A stretch of DNA of 41,245 nucleotides, taken from NCBI RefSeq assembly GCF_000420825.1, contig NZ_ATVR01000030.1:1-41245 (forward strand). Direction: 5' to 3'. The DNA comes from Butyrivibrio sp. AE2015 (lineage in GTDB: Bacteria; Bacillota; Clostridia; Lachnospirales; Lachnospiraceae). A model generated the notes under the pieces. That model had not been told where the DNA came from, ran no database searches, and was given only the letters and a program-made list of their open reading frames with translations. Below, in pieces: positions 26,318-35,936 of the stretch (the first letter of the stretch is position 1; each line of letters starts with the position of its first letter). The position numbers and the translations under genes were made by a program.

Positions 26318-28279
26318 TTAAATTTCTGTTGCATCTCCCAGTGCAACCCTATCGTAATCCCAGAACCTGACCTGTAACTCATTTTTGGAAAGTGGTGCAG
26401 ACAAATATTTGCCGGACATATAATCACCCCCAACCTGCATGATCTTATCAAAATATATCTTATTATCCACGCCTCCTATGAGGATTTTTTTGCCAAGCTG
26501 TGTGAGCATATCAGTTCTGGCTTTCATAATGATATCGCCCTGTTTTACCATATCGGGATCCAAAAAACGCCATGCGCTCATTATGACTCCATCAAATTTT
26601 TCCATGGCATCCAAAGTTATCCTTGATGAATCTTTTCCATAATTACCAAGAAAGAGCCTTATTCCCGTATCATAAAACTCATTCACAACATATTTCAGAT
26701 TATCTTCTGACATTTCCGCCATAGTATCACTTATGTCAAAGACAATAAGCTTTGGATCAACATTGTACTTAACAAGAAGTTCCTGGACAGTTGTGACCAG
26801 ATTTTTATTAAGGACCTTAGCTGCCATGATATGAATAATGACAAAATCAATATTCATGTATCCTCTATTAACATCATTTCCAAGGAATTTTATTACAGAT
26901 TCGATCATCCTTATCTCAAGTTCTTCCGCAAAACCAGTTCTTTCTGCAATTGGCATAAACTCTCTGAAATTCACTTCTCCAAGCTCATCATCCTCTAGCT
27001 TTAATAGTGCCTGCGCCGCCTTTATGCATCCGCATTTTTTACCATAGATCGGCTGATAATATACATGAAACTTGTTCTCTGATATTCCCTGTGAAATGGC
27101 CTTCTCAACTTCTATTGTTCTTAAAAGAAATTCAAGGTCCCTGCCTTTGATAATTCTCCCATACTCAGTAGCATCAAGTGGCGCCTCTGACAAAAGAACT
27201 ATGTCATCGGCAAATTTGAACTCCTCAGGATAACCGGCAAGGAGAATTGTCGCATTTACCTTTGTTTCACCTTTTTCTGTAAAAAAGCCTTCTTCAAATC
27301 TTTTGCTGAGAAGCTCTGCCAAATCATTTACTCTTTTATCGTCTGCATCAGGAACTATAATAAAAAAGTTAGCATCCCCATTCCTATATACGTTCAGATA
27401 ATTATTGATACCATGTATTGTTGCAACTATTTCCGGCAGTATCTTGTCAAAACTGTCTACACCCATAATCCTTCTATAGTTTTCCGCATTATCTATCCTT
27501 ATGCAGATTATCTTAAAGCTTCGTTTCATGCCTATGATATTTCCAAGATCCTGCAAAAGAGCTATTCTATTGTAAGCTTTTGTTGTCGAGTCCAGTCTTT
27601 CATCTTCTTTCTCGATCATTACCATAAGGCCCATCAGACCGATAGCTTCGCATAAAATTTCACACATAACCCATGGAAATGCCAGCTGGATCATAATTCC
27701 TACAAATGTGAGTACCAAAAAATATGCCATAGCCGCTATTTTGGTATAGTTCACAGTTTTCCAGTATTTAAGCAACATGATCACGCAGTTTATGAAATAT
27801 AAAAGAGTTATGAAATATGCGATATAGATACCAATTTCTTTTTTGACAACGTTATTTCCATCAATGGAAAACATAAAACTAGTCAGTGGATTAGTCAGCA
27901 GTGTCAGTTCTACAAATAATAAAGGCAAAAGAATAACTCTTTTCCTGAGTTTTCCATACCTGAATAAGACATCGCAAACGAATGACATGTAATACAAAAA
28001 AATAACTACTGTGCTAAAGTGGGTGAAATAGTAAAAAAGATTAAGAAAATAACAGATAACATATTTAATATTATTGGGGATAAAGACAGCCTCAAAAACA
28101 TATGAAGACAAAAGTCCCGAAACAGAATCAGCAAACACAATATATAAAAGTATCAAAAAAAGTCTTCTTCTGATACTTTTTTTAGTTTTAAGAACAGTCG
28201 TATAAAATATGCATGTAATACTGATAATAGCCGCAGCAATCCTAAAGCTTGCAGCTTCAAGCAGATTCATTTCCATCAT
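26318..28279 (-). CDS. 7TM sensor with degenerate GGDEF and EAL domains
   Basis: This 653-aa inner-membrane protein has about seven helices (1-225), a GGDEF-like domain (~235-370) and an EAL-like domain (~380-645). Catalytic residues are missing: the GGDEF loop reads YRNGDANFF, the EAL motif is AQALLKL (Glu replaced by Gln), and the DDFGTG loop is GNYGKDSS. It is therefore unlikely to make or cleave c-di-GMP and may act as a receptor or scaffold. The N-terminus is clearly paralogous to the large histidine kinase upstream (both have LCEAIGL-(L/M)-GLM after the last helix). Its start overlaps the response-regulator stop by four bases (ATGA), and GGGAAG precedes it, so the three proteins are probably made together. 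Confidence 0.85.
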   Translation of the reverse strand: MMEMNLLEAASFRIAAAIISITCIFYTTVLKTKKSIRRRLFLILLYIVFADSVSGLLSSYVFEAVFIPNNIKYVICYFLNLFYYFTHFSTVVIFLYYMSFVCDVLFRYGKLRKRVILLPLLFVELTLLTNPLTSFMFSIDGNNVVKKEIGIYIAYFITLLYFINCVIMLLKYWKTVNYTKIAAMAYFLVLTFVGIMIQLAFPWVMCEILCEAIGLMGLMVMIEKEDERLDSTTKAYNRIALLQDLGNIIGMKRSFKIICIRIDNAENYRRIMGVDSFDKILPEIVATIHGINNYLNVYRNGDANFFIIVPDADDKRVNDLAELLSKRFEEGFFTEKGETKVNATILLAGYPEEFKFADDIVLLSEAPLDATEYGRIIKGRDLEFLLRTIEVEKAISQGISENKFHVYYQPIYGKKCGCIKAAQALLKLEDDELGEVNFREFMPIAERTGFAEELEIRMIESVIKFLGNDVNRGYMNIDFVIIHIMAAKVLNKNLVTTVQELLVKYNVDPKLIVFDISDTMAEMSEDNLKYVVNEFYDTGIRLFLGNYGKDSSRITLDAMEKFDGVIMSAWRFLDPDMVKQGDIIMKARTDMLTQLGKKILIGGVDNKIYFDKIMQVGGDYMSGKYLSAPLSKNELQVRFWDYDRVALGDATEI

Positions 28280-29040
28280 TTTTTCTTCCCGGAATCAAAG
28301 AAATCTTCAAGGGTCTTTAAAAGTTTCTCTTTGGTTATGGACTTTAAAAGGTAATCGACCGGTTTTAATGAGATAACACTGGTAACAGATTCCCTGTCAT
28401 TTTTACCTGTAAGGAACATAACCGGGGTGGAGCTGGAAAAACTCTCACTTTTTAGCATTTCCATTACCTTAGGTCCGTCCAGTATTGGCATATCATAGTC
28501 AAGCAAAATAAGATCTGCATGGTTATTGGCCAGCCATGCAACCGCCTGAGTTCCGGAATTAGCCATTCCAACCCTGTATGTATCCTTTAACACTTCCCTT
28601 GTCATCTGAAGGAATGTAAGATCATCATCTATGATAAGGATGCACTTTCTTCTCTGCTGTTCAAACTCATCATCCGTAGCGGTCATCACCTTGGACATGA
28701 GATCTGCCATATCAAGCGGTCTGTACACTTCGAAAGCTATGTCCTCTTTAGGAATAAATCTGTGCGCAAACTTAAATGCCTCATCTTCGCCAATAATAAG
28801 GACTACCTTATTCTCTTCCACACATAAGTCTTTCAGATAAATAAAAGCATCACGATGATCCTCCACATCTGAGTCTGTATAGAGGATGATCAGATTTACA
28901 TCGCGTGCATTCTCACTTAGCTGTTTGATTGAATAATCTGAGTCTTTTACCTGAAAATGCGCCTGTAAAAGGTTATTTTTGATTGCATTGACCATAAAGG
29001 TCTCACTTTTTCTTACCAGCAGGATCTTTTTATTGAACAT
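28276..29040 (-). CDS. Two-receiver response regulator, first receiver degenerate
   Basis: The product (254 aa) has two receiver-like domains and no output domain. The second (~130-250) is canonical: IIDDD, the phosphoacceptor in LLDYDMP, LTG, and a lysine in LLKS. The first (~1-120) starts with KKILLVRKSE, where the acidic pocket of a receiver would be, so it is probably not phosphorylated. It is the likely target of the hybrid kinase upstream, whose stop codon overlaps this start by one base (TAATG), with GGGAG just before. With no DNA-binding output, it may signal through protein contacts, for example with the EAL-like protein encoded next. Confidence 0.88.
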   Translation of the reverse strand: MFNKKILLVRKSETFMVNAIKNNLLQAHFQVKDSDYSIKQLSENARDVNLIILYTDSDVEDHRDAFIYLKDLCVEENKVVLIIGEDEAFKFAHRFIPKEDIAFEVYRPLDMADLMSKVMTATDDEFEQQRRKCILIIDDDLTFLQMTREVLKDTYRVGMANSGTQAVAWLANNHADLILLDYDMPILDGPKVMEMLKSESFSSSTPVMFLTGKNDRESVTSVISLKPVDYLLKSITKEKLLKTLEDFFDSGKKK

Positions 29041-32000
29041 TACTTGTTCTCCCTGTTATCTAGCCTGTCTGTTACGATTTGTTTTATGCCATCCCAATCA
29101 AGCTTATAAGCCAGTTCACCTATTTTCTTAATTATATCATTATCAGTGCCGCTTATACTATATTTATTAACCGTATCAAGTACATATGTTAACGTATCGT
29201 AGTCTAGGACAGTACAAACTTCCAGTATGGTACTGTATGCATCCATAAGCTGATTTTCAGAAATAGGCGGCTTATCGACATCATCTCCTTCAGAACCGGC
29301 TATTTCCTGTACTCCCATAAGCTCATGCTCAACGATATGATACATATTTAAAAGCTGCGGTGTATACTCATCTACTGTCTTTACATCTTCGCTGTTACCG
29401 GCATCTTCCAGCATTTTAGCCATATTTGACAGATTTTTTGCTCCTATAGTCCTGCTTGTACTCTTAAGTGAATGAACGTAACTTGTATAATCCTTTATAT
29501 TTCCTGATTCATAGGCCTCATAAATGTTTTCTCTGGTAAATCCAATTGAATCGTAATAGACCTTTAGGATATTGAGATAGCTCTCAAGGCTGCCGCAATT
29601 TTTAAGTCCTTCTTTATAATCAATTTCCTTAAACACTCCGTCGAAAGGATTATCACTTCCAATTATATCTTCATTATCATCGCCTTCATCTTCGTTTTCA
29701 CCGGCTGTGACCTTATCCTTAGGCAGAAACTTCATGATTAGTTCCTCAAGTTTTTCACTTTCAATTGGCTTTGACAGATAGTCTTCAAATCCCGCTTTAA
29801 GGAAATTCTCCCTTGCACCGGATATTGCGTTTGCTGTAAGAATGATGACCGGGGTATCTTTATTTTTGCTGTCATCATCCTCCTTCATAGCTTCTAATGT
29901 CTCAATACCATCCATCTGTGGCATTCTATAATCCATAAATATAATGTCATACTTTTCAAGGCGCTGCTTTTCAAGGCATTCTGCGCCGCTCCTTGCGGAT
30001 TCAATCTTTATCTTAGTGTTTTTAAGAAGCTCTCTTATAACTACATGGTTCATAGGAGTGTCATCTACCACAAGTATCTTTGCATCAGGAGCCACGAATT
30101 TTTCATGATATTCTTTATTCTTCACGGCTTTGGCTATTCGTGCCTTAAAGTCTCCTATCTGAGAATTGCTTCTTATTCCCTGTGGAATCGTGATTATAAA
30201 GGTAGTTCCTACTCCATATTCACTCTCAACATCAATAGTTCCATCCATGAGTTCAATAAGGGAACGGGTAATAGCAAGCCCCAGACCACTTCCTTCAACT
30301 GTCCTGTTTTTATCAACATCCAGCCTTTTGAACTTATCAAATAAAGAATCTATCTCATCTTGTTTTATACCTATACCGGTGTCCTTTACCTTAAGAACAA
30401 GAAGAATCCCCTTATCCTGTTCTATTCCATTAAGCGAAAGCGTAATTTTTCCCTCTTGCGTATATTTCACTGCATTATTCAGGATATTCACCATCACCTG
30501 ACGGATTCTCATTTCATCACCAAAGAGCTTGTCAGGGATTGTTTCATCAATATCAAACTGCAGATTTAGCGCCTTTTGCTGTGCCTTTAAATTCACCATA
30601 TTAAAGACATCATTAAGTACTGAAGACAGATCATACTCTGCTTCATGTATTTCCATACTTCCTGATTCAATCTTAGAAAAATCAAGAATATCATTTATCA
30701 GGGAAAGAAGCGTCCTTCCAGCGCTTTCTATGTTCTGAGCATATTCAATTATCTTTTCATCTTTGCACTCACGAAGAATGACCTCATTCATGCCAAGCAC
30801 GGCATTAATGGGTGTTCTGATCTCATGTGACATATTGGCAAGGAAATTACTTTTGGCTTCACTTGCCGCTTTTGCTCTTCTTTCCTCCATCTTCGCAAGC
30901 TCTGTTGCACGCAGAATAGCAATAAATTCATTTCTTGAAGAGCCTTGAGAAAAATACATGCCCTGGAAGTAATCTACATTCATTTTGCTTGCAAATTCCA
31001 TAAGATTTGAATCATCAACATGGCTTATAAGTATGTCTTTTCCCATATCCTTAACCATTTTGATTCGGTTCTCCAAAATGATCCTGGTCTGCTCATTCAT
31101 AAATGCCGTATACATACGTGCGGCATCCATAACAACCCCTTCAAAAAGAGGTGACGCTGAACTTTGATTGGTAAAAAAGCCGCTGCCATAGTTCTCAATA
31201 CCAAATCTTATGCCCATATCCACAAGCTCTTTTATTACATTGCCCATTATATTTTCATCAGAAGTCACTGCGGATTCAGTAAGGTTAAAAATAACCCTCC
31301 TTGGATTTACTCCATATTTTTCTATCAGCGTTTTTACATTATCTACAAAATCAGTCCTGATGATCTGCACGGCAGAGAGGTTTATTATGATAAATTCAAG
31401 TCCCATTTCCTCTGTGATACCGCCTCCAAGGAAATAAAAAACCTCCTCAATATTGAGCCAGCCAAGCCTTTCGATAAGACCTGTTTCCTCAGCTATTGGC
31501 ATAAATTCCAACTTATCAATATATCCAAGCTCATCATCAGTAAACTCAAGTTCAGCTCTCGCGCCGTAGATAATAAGGCCATCCTTAGAGTATATAGGCA
31601 TATAGCAGACTTTAAACTTGCCTTCCTCAATTCCTCTTTTTACTGCAATCTCGACCTTAGCCCTGCGCAGGATAAAATCAAGGTCATTTTGGGAATATAT
31701 CCTATCAGGCTCTTTTTCAAATACAGAGTCAGACAAAAGAAGCAGATATCCGATATTTCCAAACTGGTCAGGCGAATATGCGCGGATAATACACGCCTTT
31801 AACAGGAAACTGCTGCTTTGCCTTAGCCACTCTCTCTGAAACCTGTCAAATACCTGCTTTGAAACTCTCCCCGCCTCTGTTTCATCAATATCAGGGCAGA
31901 TCAAAAAGAAACAGTCATTGCTCACCCTGTAAACTTCATATCTGGGGCTGATACTGCTTAAGAATTTCACGACCATGAAAAGAACCTTTTCGTATTCTTC

Positions 32001-32819
32001 ATAGCCTGCTATTTTCCTGTAAACATCGCCATTTTGAATGCGGATACAGATAGTATAAAAGCGCCTGTTATATTTAAAATATATGCCAGCATCATGCAAG
32101 AATGCATTTCGGTTATATCCCCAGGTGGAAATATCGATCCTGTCCTCATCATTTTCAAACATGATCATAAGGCCCAGAAGCCCTATCGCCTCGCACATAA
32201 GCTCACATCTTACACTAAAAACGATCATCTGAATAAGTGTTCCTGCTATAACAAGAATAAAGAAGTATGCAATGGCAAATCTTTTCATCCTGTTAAAGAC
32301 ATTCCAGTACAAAACCATGGCAACTATAGAAAACATGACATAGAACGCACTGACAAAATAGGCAATATATACTCCAACACCTCTGTGAAAAACTATGTTT
32401 TCATCTACACTATAAACAAGGTTTGTGAATGGATTTACTGCCACCATAAGTTCCATGAGAATAAAAGGAAATGCAAGTAAAAAACGCGCTCTTTTGGAAA
32501 ATCTAAAAGAAACTCCACATGAAATAATGATATATAAAGCAAGGATTGGGGCAATGGCAAAATGCGTAAAGAAATACAGATATTGAAAGGCATAAAAACA
32601 AAAGAGCTTTGCTCCATAAGAAAGCCCTGAATAAACAATAACTTCGCAAAGTATGCCTGTAAGAGAATCTATAATAACGATCAATATGAGAGACATGAAA
32701 AGCCTGTTACTGAACTTTATCCTTGTCCTCATCATCAATGTATATAGAACACAGGTCATACTTATGACTAGCGCAGCAAGATTAAAGGTTATGCTGCCAA
32801 TGTTCTGGGCACTGATCAT
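29040..32819 (-). CDS. Hybrid histidine kinase with 7TM, degenerate GGDEF-EAL, REC and Hpt domains
   Basis: The product (1259 aa) is in order: seven membrane helices (~1-220), degenerate GGDEF (~235-370; loop VSNDCF), degenerate EAL (~380-640; ARAELEF in place of AEALLR, ENYGSG for DDFGTG, INLS kept), HisKA with the phosphoacceptor in NMSHEIRTP (~665), HATPase with NILNNAVKY, DTGIGI and GSGLGLAI (~770-885), a receiver with VVDD, FMDYRMPQMDG and LSKP (~925-1050), and an Hpt domain with VHSLKSTSRT (~1130-1135). The relay His-Asp-His is thus complete inside one protein, and the second receiver gene downstream would take the phosphate. The usual EAL metal ligands are changed, so the c-di-GMP modules are probably regulatory. 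AGGAG is a few bases before the ATG. Confidence 0.93.
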   Translation of the reverse strand: MISAQNIGSITFNLAALVISMTCVLYTLMMRTRIKFSNRLFMSLILIVIIDSLTGILCEVIVYSGLSYGAKLFCFYAFQYLYFFTHFAIAPILALYIIISCGVSFRFSKRARFLLAFPFILMELMVAVNPFTNLVYSVDENIVFHRGVGVYIAYFVSAFYVMFSIVAMVLYWNVFNRMKRFAIAYFFILVIAGTLIQMIVFSVRCELMCEAIGLLGLMIMFENDEDRIDISTWGYNRNAFLHDAGIYFKYNRRFYTICIRIQNGDVYRKIAGYEEYEKVLFMVVKFLSSISPRYEVYRVSNDCFFLICPDIDETEAGRVSKQVFDRFQREWLRQSSSFLLKACIIRAYSPDQFGNIGYLLLLSDSVFEKEPDRIYSQNDLDFILRRAKVEIAVKRGIEEGKFKVCYMPIYSKDGLIIYGARAELEFTDDELGYIDKLEFMPIAEETGLIERLGWLNIEEVFYFLGGGITEEMGLEFIIINLSAVQIIRTDFVDNVKTLIEKYGVNPRRVIFNLTESAVTSDENIMGNVIKELVDMGIRFGIENYGSGFFTNQSSASPLFEGVVMDAARMYTAFMNEQTRIILENRIKMVKDMGKDILISHVDDSNLMEFASKMNVDYFQGMYFSQGSSRNEFIAILRATELAKMEERRAKAASEAKSNFLANMSHEIRTPINAVLGMNEVILRECKDEKIIEYAQNIESAGRTLLSLINDILDFSKIESGSMEIHEAEYDLSSVLNDVFNMVNLKAQQKALNLQFDIDETIPDKLFGDEMRIRQVMVNILNNAVKYTQEGKITLSLNGIEQDKGILLVLKVKDTGIGIKQDEIDSLFDKFKRLDVDKNRTVEGSGLGLAITRSLIELMDGTIDVESEYGVGTTFIITIPQGIRSNSQIGDFKARIAKAVKNKEYHEKFVAPDAKILVVDDTPMNHVVIRELLKNTKIKIESARSGAECLEKQRLEKYDIIFMDYRMPQMDGIETLEAMKEDDDSKNKDTPVIILTANAISGARENFLKAGFEDYLSKPIESEKLEELIMKFLPKDKVTAGENEDEGDDNEDIIGSDNPFDGVFKEIDYKEGLKNCGSLESYLNILKVYYDSIGFTRENIYEAYESGNIKDYTSYVHSLKSTSRTIGAKNLSNMAKMLEDAGNSEDVKTVDEYTPQLLNMYHIVEHELMGVQEIAGSEGDDVDKPPISENQLMDAYSTILEVCTVLDYDTLTYVLDTVNKYSISGTDNDIIKKIGELAYKLDWDGIKQIVTDRLDNRENK

Positions 32820-32856
32820 AGGATCTCCTGGTGTGTTTTTTCATACACTTTTTATC

Positions 32857-32885
32857 ATTGTAGCACACACAAGGAAATAGCTATA
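32857..32885 (-). promoter_or_regulatory. Promoter of the hybrid kinase operon
   Basis: On the minus strand TACAAT (32857-32862) is preceded by TGC, an extended -10, with only a weak -35 17 bp upstream. It lies 38 bases before the kinase start, between that gene and the terminator of the symporter gene. Confidence 0.55.
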
Positions 32886-32894
32886 ATAAAAAAA

Positions 32895-32940
32895 CAATAA
32901 AAAAGAGACTGTGAACAGAATTTTCCGTCCACAGTCTCAA
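32895..32940 (-). terminator. Rho-independent terminator of the glycosyltransferase-symporter operon
   Basis: A perfect nine-base-pair stem GAGACTGTG/CACAGTCTC (32905-32913 with 32930-32938) with a 16-base loop is followed on the minus strand by TTTTTTATTGTTTTTTT. It lies 20 bases downstream of the symporter stop. Confidence 0.85.
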
Positions 32941-32957
32941 AATGAATATTTATGTCA

Positions 32958-34397
32958 TTAGTTTAATTTTTCAGTTTCCCTTTTTACAAGTTCAACAGAA
33001 ATTTCCTGAAGTTTTTCGTCTGTCAAAATGTATTTTTTCTTAAACCAGAAGATTGCAAAGATAAGACCCGCGATAGGAATAAGAGTCATTGTCATTCTAA
33101 GTCCCATCTTCTGAGCAGCTTCTACTCCAAGTGAGTAATCAATTTTTTCAGCAGTTTCCTCAACATCCTGTGAAAGTGCAAGGATCTGAAGTGCTAAAGA
33201 TGCAATAAGAGCTGAGATTCCGGAAGCAAGCTTAACTACAAAAGTCTGCATTGAAAAAATAACAGATTCATCGCGACGCTTGTTCTTAAGATCACCGTAG
33301 TCAACAGTATTTGCAAGAAATACAGTTGTTATAACAGCAAGCATACCATTTGCAGCAAAGATAAAGAATCCAGGTACAAATAACAGGAACACATTGCTCA
33401 TAGATGTTGATGCCAAAACAAGAAGTGAAATGTATCCTGCAATAGCCATTCCAAGGCTGACATAATAAATCTGAATTGATGAAAAGAACTTTCTAAGGAA
33501 TGGATATAAAAGCATCATTGCAAGGATCTGTATTCCACCGCCAAAAGTAGAAAACAGAGTATAGTCACCTCTCCAGCCTGTTCCGCCAAAATCATATTTA
33601 AAGAAATAGATAACGAGGTTTGATGTAATATAAATTGAGCAGTTTACAATTACGATTGCTACAGTTACTGCCATAGCCTGGTCATTCTGGATAAGAGCCT
33701 TGAACATCTCTCCTATTGAAGCTGACTTCATATCGGTTGTAGCCTTTTCTTTTACATTGATGCAGCAGATAACTGTAAATAATACAAAGAGAACGGCTAC
33801 AGCAATTGAAAAGTAAGAAAAGCCGATTCTTTCAACTTCTCTGTCTGAGATTCCAGCTGGTCCAAATGTTCTTCCAAGCGCAGATACTGACATTACTGTG
33901 ATGATAGTGATAACAGCAGAACCAACTCCTGCACATGAACGAGCAAGTGTTGTGAGGCCCTCTCTCTCTTTTCCGCCCTCAGTAAAGGCAGGGATCATTG
34001 ACCAATATGGGATATCCATCATTGTATAGGTAACACCCCAAACTATGTAAGTTACAGCAGCATAAGCCACAAGCCCGCTTCCTGAAAGAGTTGGCGGAGC
34101 TGAGAACATCAGATAAAGAACGATTGCATTTGTGATTGTTCCAATAAGAAGCCAGGGTCTGAATTTACCCCAACGGGTCTTGGTCTTGGCCACAATTGCT
34201 CCCATGATAGGATCGTTAAATGCATCAAATACCCTTGCTACCATGAGAATAACGCCCATTGCGGCAGCGCTTACCCCTAAAATATCCTGAAAATAATAAA
34301 GTACATAAGATGCTGAGAGCATGTATACCATGTCTTTTCCCACAGCACCCAGTCCATAGGACGCCTTCGCAGCCCCTGACAGTTTTGCTTTTTCCAT
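32958..34397 (-). CDS. GPH-family sugar:cation symporter (MFS)
   Basis: The product (479 aa) has twelve membrane helices and the signatures of glycoside-pentoside-hexuronide:cation symporters: SYGLGAVGKDMVYML at the N-terminus, RVFDAFNDPIMGAI in TM2, and TRWGKFRPWLL just after it, with DVP-like DIPYWSMIPA in the central loop. It should import a sugar or glycoside with Na+ or H+. The start overlaps the stop of the glycosyltransferase-like gene by one base (TAATG), and a strong AAGGAGG lies upstream within that gene, so the two are translationally linked. The substrate is unknown; a plant-polysaccharide oligosaccharide would fit the arabinofuranosidase elsewhere in the window. Confidence 0.93.
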   Translation of the reverse strand: MEKAKLSGAAKASYGLGAVGKDMVYMLSASYVLYYFQDILGVSAAAMGVILMVARVFDAFNDPIMGAIVAKTKTRWGKFRPWLLIGTITNAIVLYLMFSAPPTLSGSGLVAYAAVTYIVWGVTYTMMDIPYWSMIPAFTEGGKEREGLTTLARSCAGVGSAVITIITVMSVSALGRTFGPAGISDREVERIGFSYFSIAVAVLFVLFTVICCINVKEKATTDMKSASIGEMFKALIQNDQAMAVTVAIVIVNCSIYITSNLVIYFFKYDFGGTGWRGDYTLFSTFGGGIQILAMMLLYPFLRKFFSSIQIYYVSLGMAIAGYISLLVLASTSMSNVFLLFVPGFFIFAANGMLAVITTVFLANTVDYGDLKNKRRDESVIFSMQTFVVKLASGISALIASLALQILALSQDVEETAEKIDYSLGVEAAQKMGLRMTMTLIPIAGLIFAIFWFKKKYILTDEKLQEISVELVKRETEKLN

Positions 34398-35869
34398 TAG
34401 TTTTTACCCTCCTTAAGCTTTACAGCAAGCTCAACAACTTTTTTTGCTCCGTCATAGATACCCATTTTTTTGTTAAGAACTATGCTCTCACACATCTCGT
34501 TCAGAAGATCAGTTTCAAGGAACTGGTCAACCATCTGAAGGATATGTGGTATATCTCTGCACTCAAGGGTACCATCCCCTATCTCTGCTGAATGGATTGC
34601 TCCCCACATCTCGTGTTTACCGACTCTTTTGATAAAGAGCTTTGGTACCGGATAAAATGCAAGTTCACTAGGTTTTGTCACAAGTACATCGCAGCTTCTC
34701 ATAAGAAGATTTGTTGCGTATACTGCCTCAAAAATGTTCTTGTGATAAAAGCCGTGTATTCCTGTAATAAAATTTGAAGGATCAAGGGCTTTCTCAGCAA
34801 ACTCAAGTGTATCCTTCCAATCATTCATATGCTCTGTTGCAAGAGACTTCATTCCATCTATCTCGGACACAAGCTCATCCCAAACGTTTCTGTAATCGCC
34901 GACGTTAACGTAAAGAACAGCCTTTCCATCTTTTATACTTGGAATCAGGTGCTTTATGATCTCTGCAAATATCTCTTTCTGTGCTCCTGCGCCGCCTATA
35001 GTCAAAAGAAATCTCATAGGATCGCCATTTTTCTTTCTGGCAATTCTCATATCACAGTCTTTTTCAATATTTGATACAAGCTCATAGTCAATGTAATGCC
35101 CTGTATAAACAAGTGCGTCCTTTGGCATAGGCTTTGAAACACTCTTTTTGTTCATTCCATTGAGGACTCTGTAACCCATATATGCATTCTTACACTGTAT
35201 CGTATGAACTGAACCTTCAGATAAGTGAAGAGCCATTGGCCAGTTATCCGGAATGGCATTAACTACATATTTCATTCCTGCGTGAACTGCTGCCTGAGCA
35301 GGCCATGCATGAGTTGCGATCACAGGTATGTCCTTAGGAACATTTTTATAAACAGGTGCCATGAGTTCGGCATTTTTCTGATCCTTTGCATTATATGAAA
35401 GAGCTCTGAATCCCTCATAGTTCATAGGCTCCCATACAAGCTTATTGAAGATAGGGTTCTTACTGAGTCTTGATCCAAGAGAATACAAGTCGTTCTGAGC
35501 ACCTATAACCTTGGTACAGGTTGTCTCTTTATATGAGTTAAGGTCCATCCAATATGGTGTATATCCAAGGTGATGGGCATATGATGCCATTGCCATAGAG
35601 ATTCTGTAATGACCAAATCCCATTCTTATATTTCCAACAATAATCCCATTCTCCCTGTCCATGTCTGAAACAGGAGCCTTAGATGAGACTTCAACATTTT
35701 TCACCCCAAGAAGTGGTCCAATAACTTCATTATCTACAACATCAAAGCCGTAGTTGACATTTGAATCATCACCATATTTCTTTATATAGCTTTTCTTGGA
35801 CTTAACCGATGATCTGTAATCTTTATCACTAATTACATTACCAAAAATAACTTTAGATTTCTCAGTCAT
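34397..35869 (-). CDS. GT-B-like glycosyltransferase (MurG/MGDG-synthase-like), tentative
   Basis: The product (490 aa) has no membrane helices. A glycine/histidine motif VGNIRMGFGHYRISMAMASY (~75-95) resembles the G-x-G-H start of MurG and diacylglycerol glucosyltransferases, and LTIGGAGAQKE (~290) resembles the nucleotide-sugar domain of GT-B enzymes. LVTKPSELAFY (~400) matches the 'TKPG' acceptor of that fold. The N-terminal ~70 residues are unlike known members. I therefore infer a GT-B enzyme, but acceptor, donor and exact family are not known. It is coupled by one overlapping base to the sugar symporter gene and has its own promoter near 35.9 kb. Confidence 0.55.
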   Translation of the reverse strand: MTEKSKVIFGNVISDKDYRSSVKSKKSYIKKYGDDSNVNYGFDVVDNEVIGPLLGVKNVEVSSKAPVSDMDRENGIIVGNIRMGFGHYRISMAMASYAHHLGYTPYWMDLNSYKETTCTKVIGAQNDLYSLGSRLSKNPIFNKLVWEPMNYEGFRALSYNAKDQKNAELMAPVYKNVPKDIPVIATHAWPAQAAVHAGMKYVVNAIPDNWPMALHLSEGSVHTIQCKNAYMGYRVLNGMNKKSVSKPMPKDALVYTGHYIDYELVSNIEKDCDMRIARKKNGDPMRFLLTIGGAGAQKEIFAEIIKHLIPSIKDGKAVLYVNVGDYRNVWDELVSEIDGMKSLATEHMNDWKDTLEFAEKALDPSNFITGIHGFYHKNIFEAVYATNLLMRSCDVLVTKPSELAFYPVPKLFIKRVGKHEMWGAIHSAEIGDGTLECRDIPHILQMVDQFLETDLLNEMCESIVLNKKMGIYDGAKKVVELAVKLKEGKN

Positions 35870-35904
35870 AATCTTCCCTTTTCTGCCACTAAAAAAAGAG
35901 GCTT

Positions 35905-35933
35905 CTTATATACTAATAAATATTATCAACCAA
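35905..35933 (-). promoter_or_regulatory. Promoter of the glycosyltransferase-symporter operon
   Basis: On the minus strand TTGGTT (35928-35933) and TATAAG (35905-35910) are 17 bp apart. The transcript would start about 30 bases before the ATG at 35869. Confidence 0.5.
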
Positions 35934-35936
35934 CAC

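Noticed and set aside
26281..26451. N-terminal extension of the zinc-finger protein
   Set aside because: It overlaps the C-terminus of the EAL-like gene and would not resemble zf-HC2 proteins; the ATG at 26280 gives the family start.
31164..31802. Plus-strand frame of 212 codons
   Set aside because: It is antisense to the EAL-like part of the hybrid kinase and resembles no known protein.
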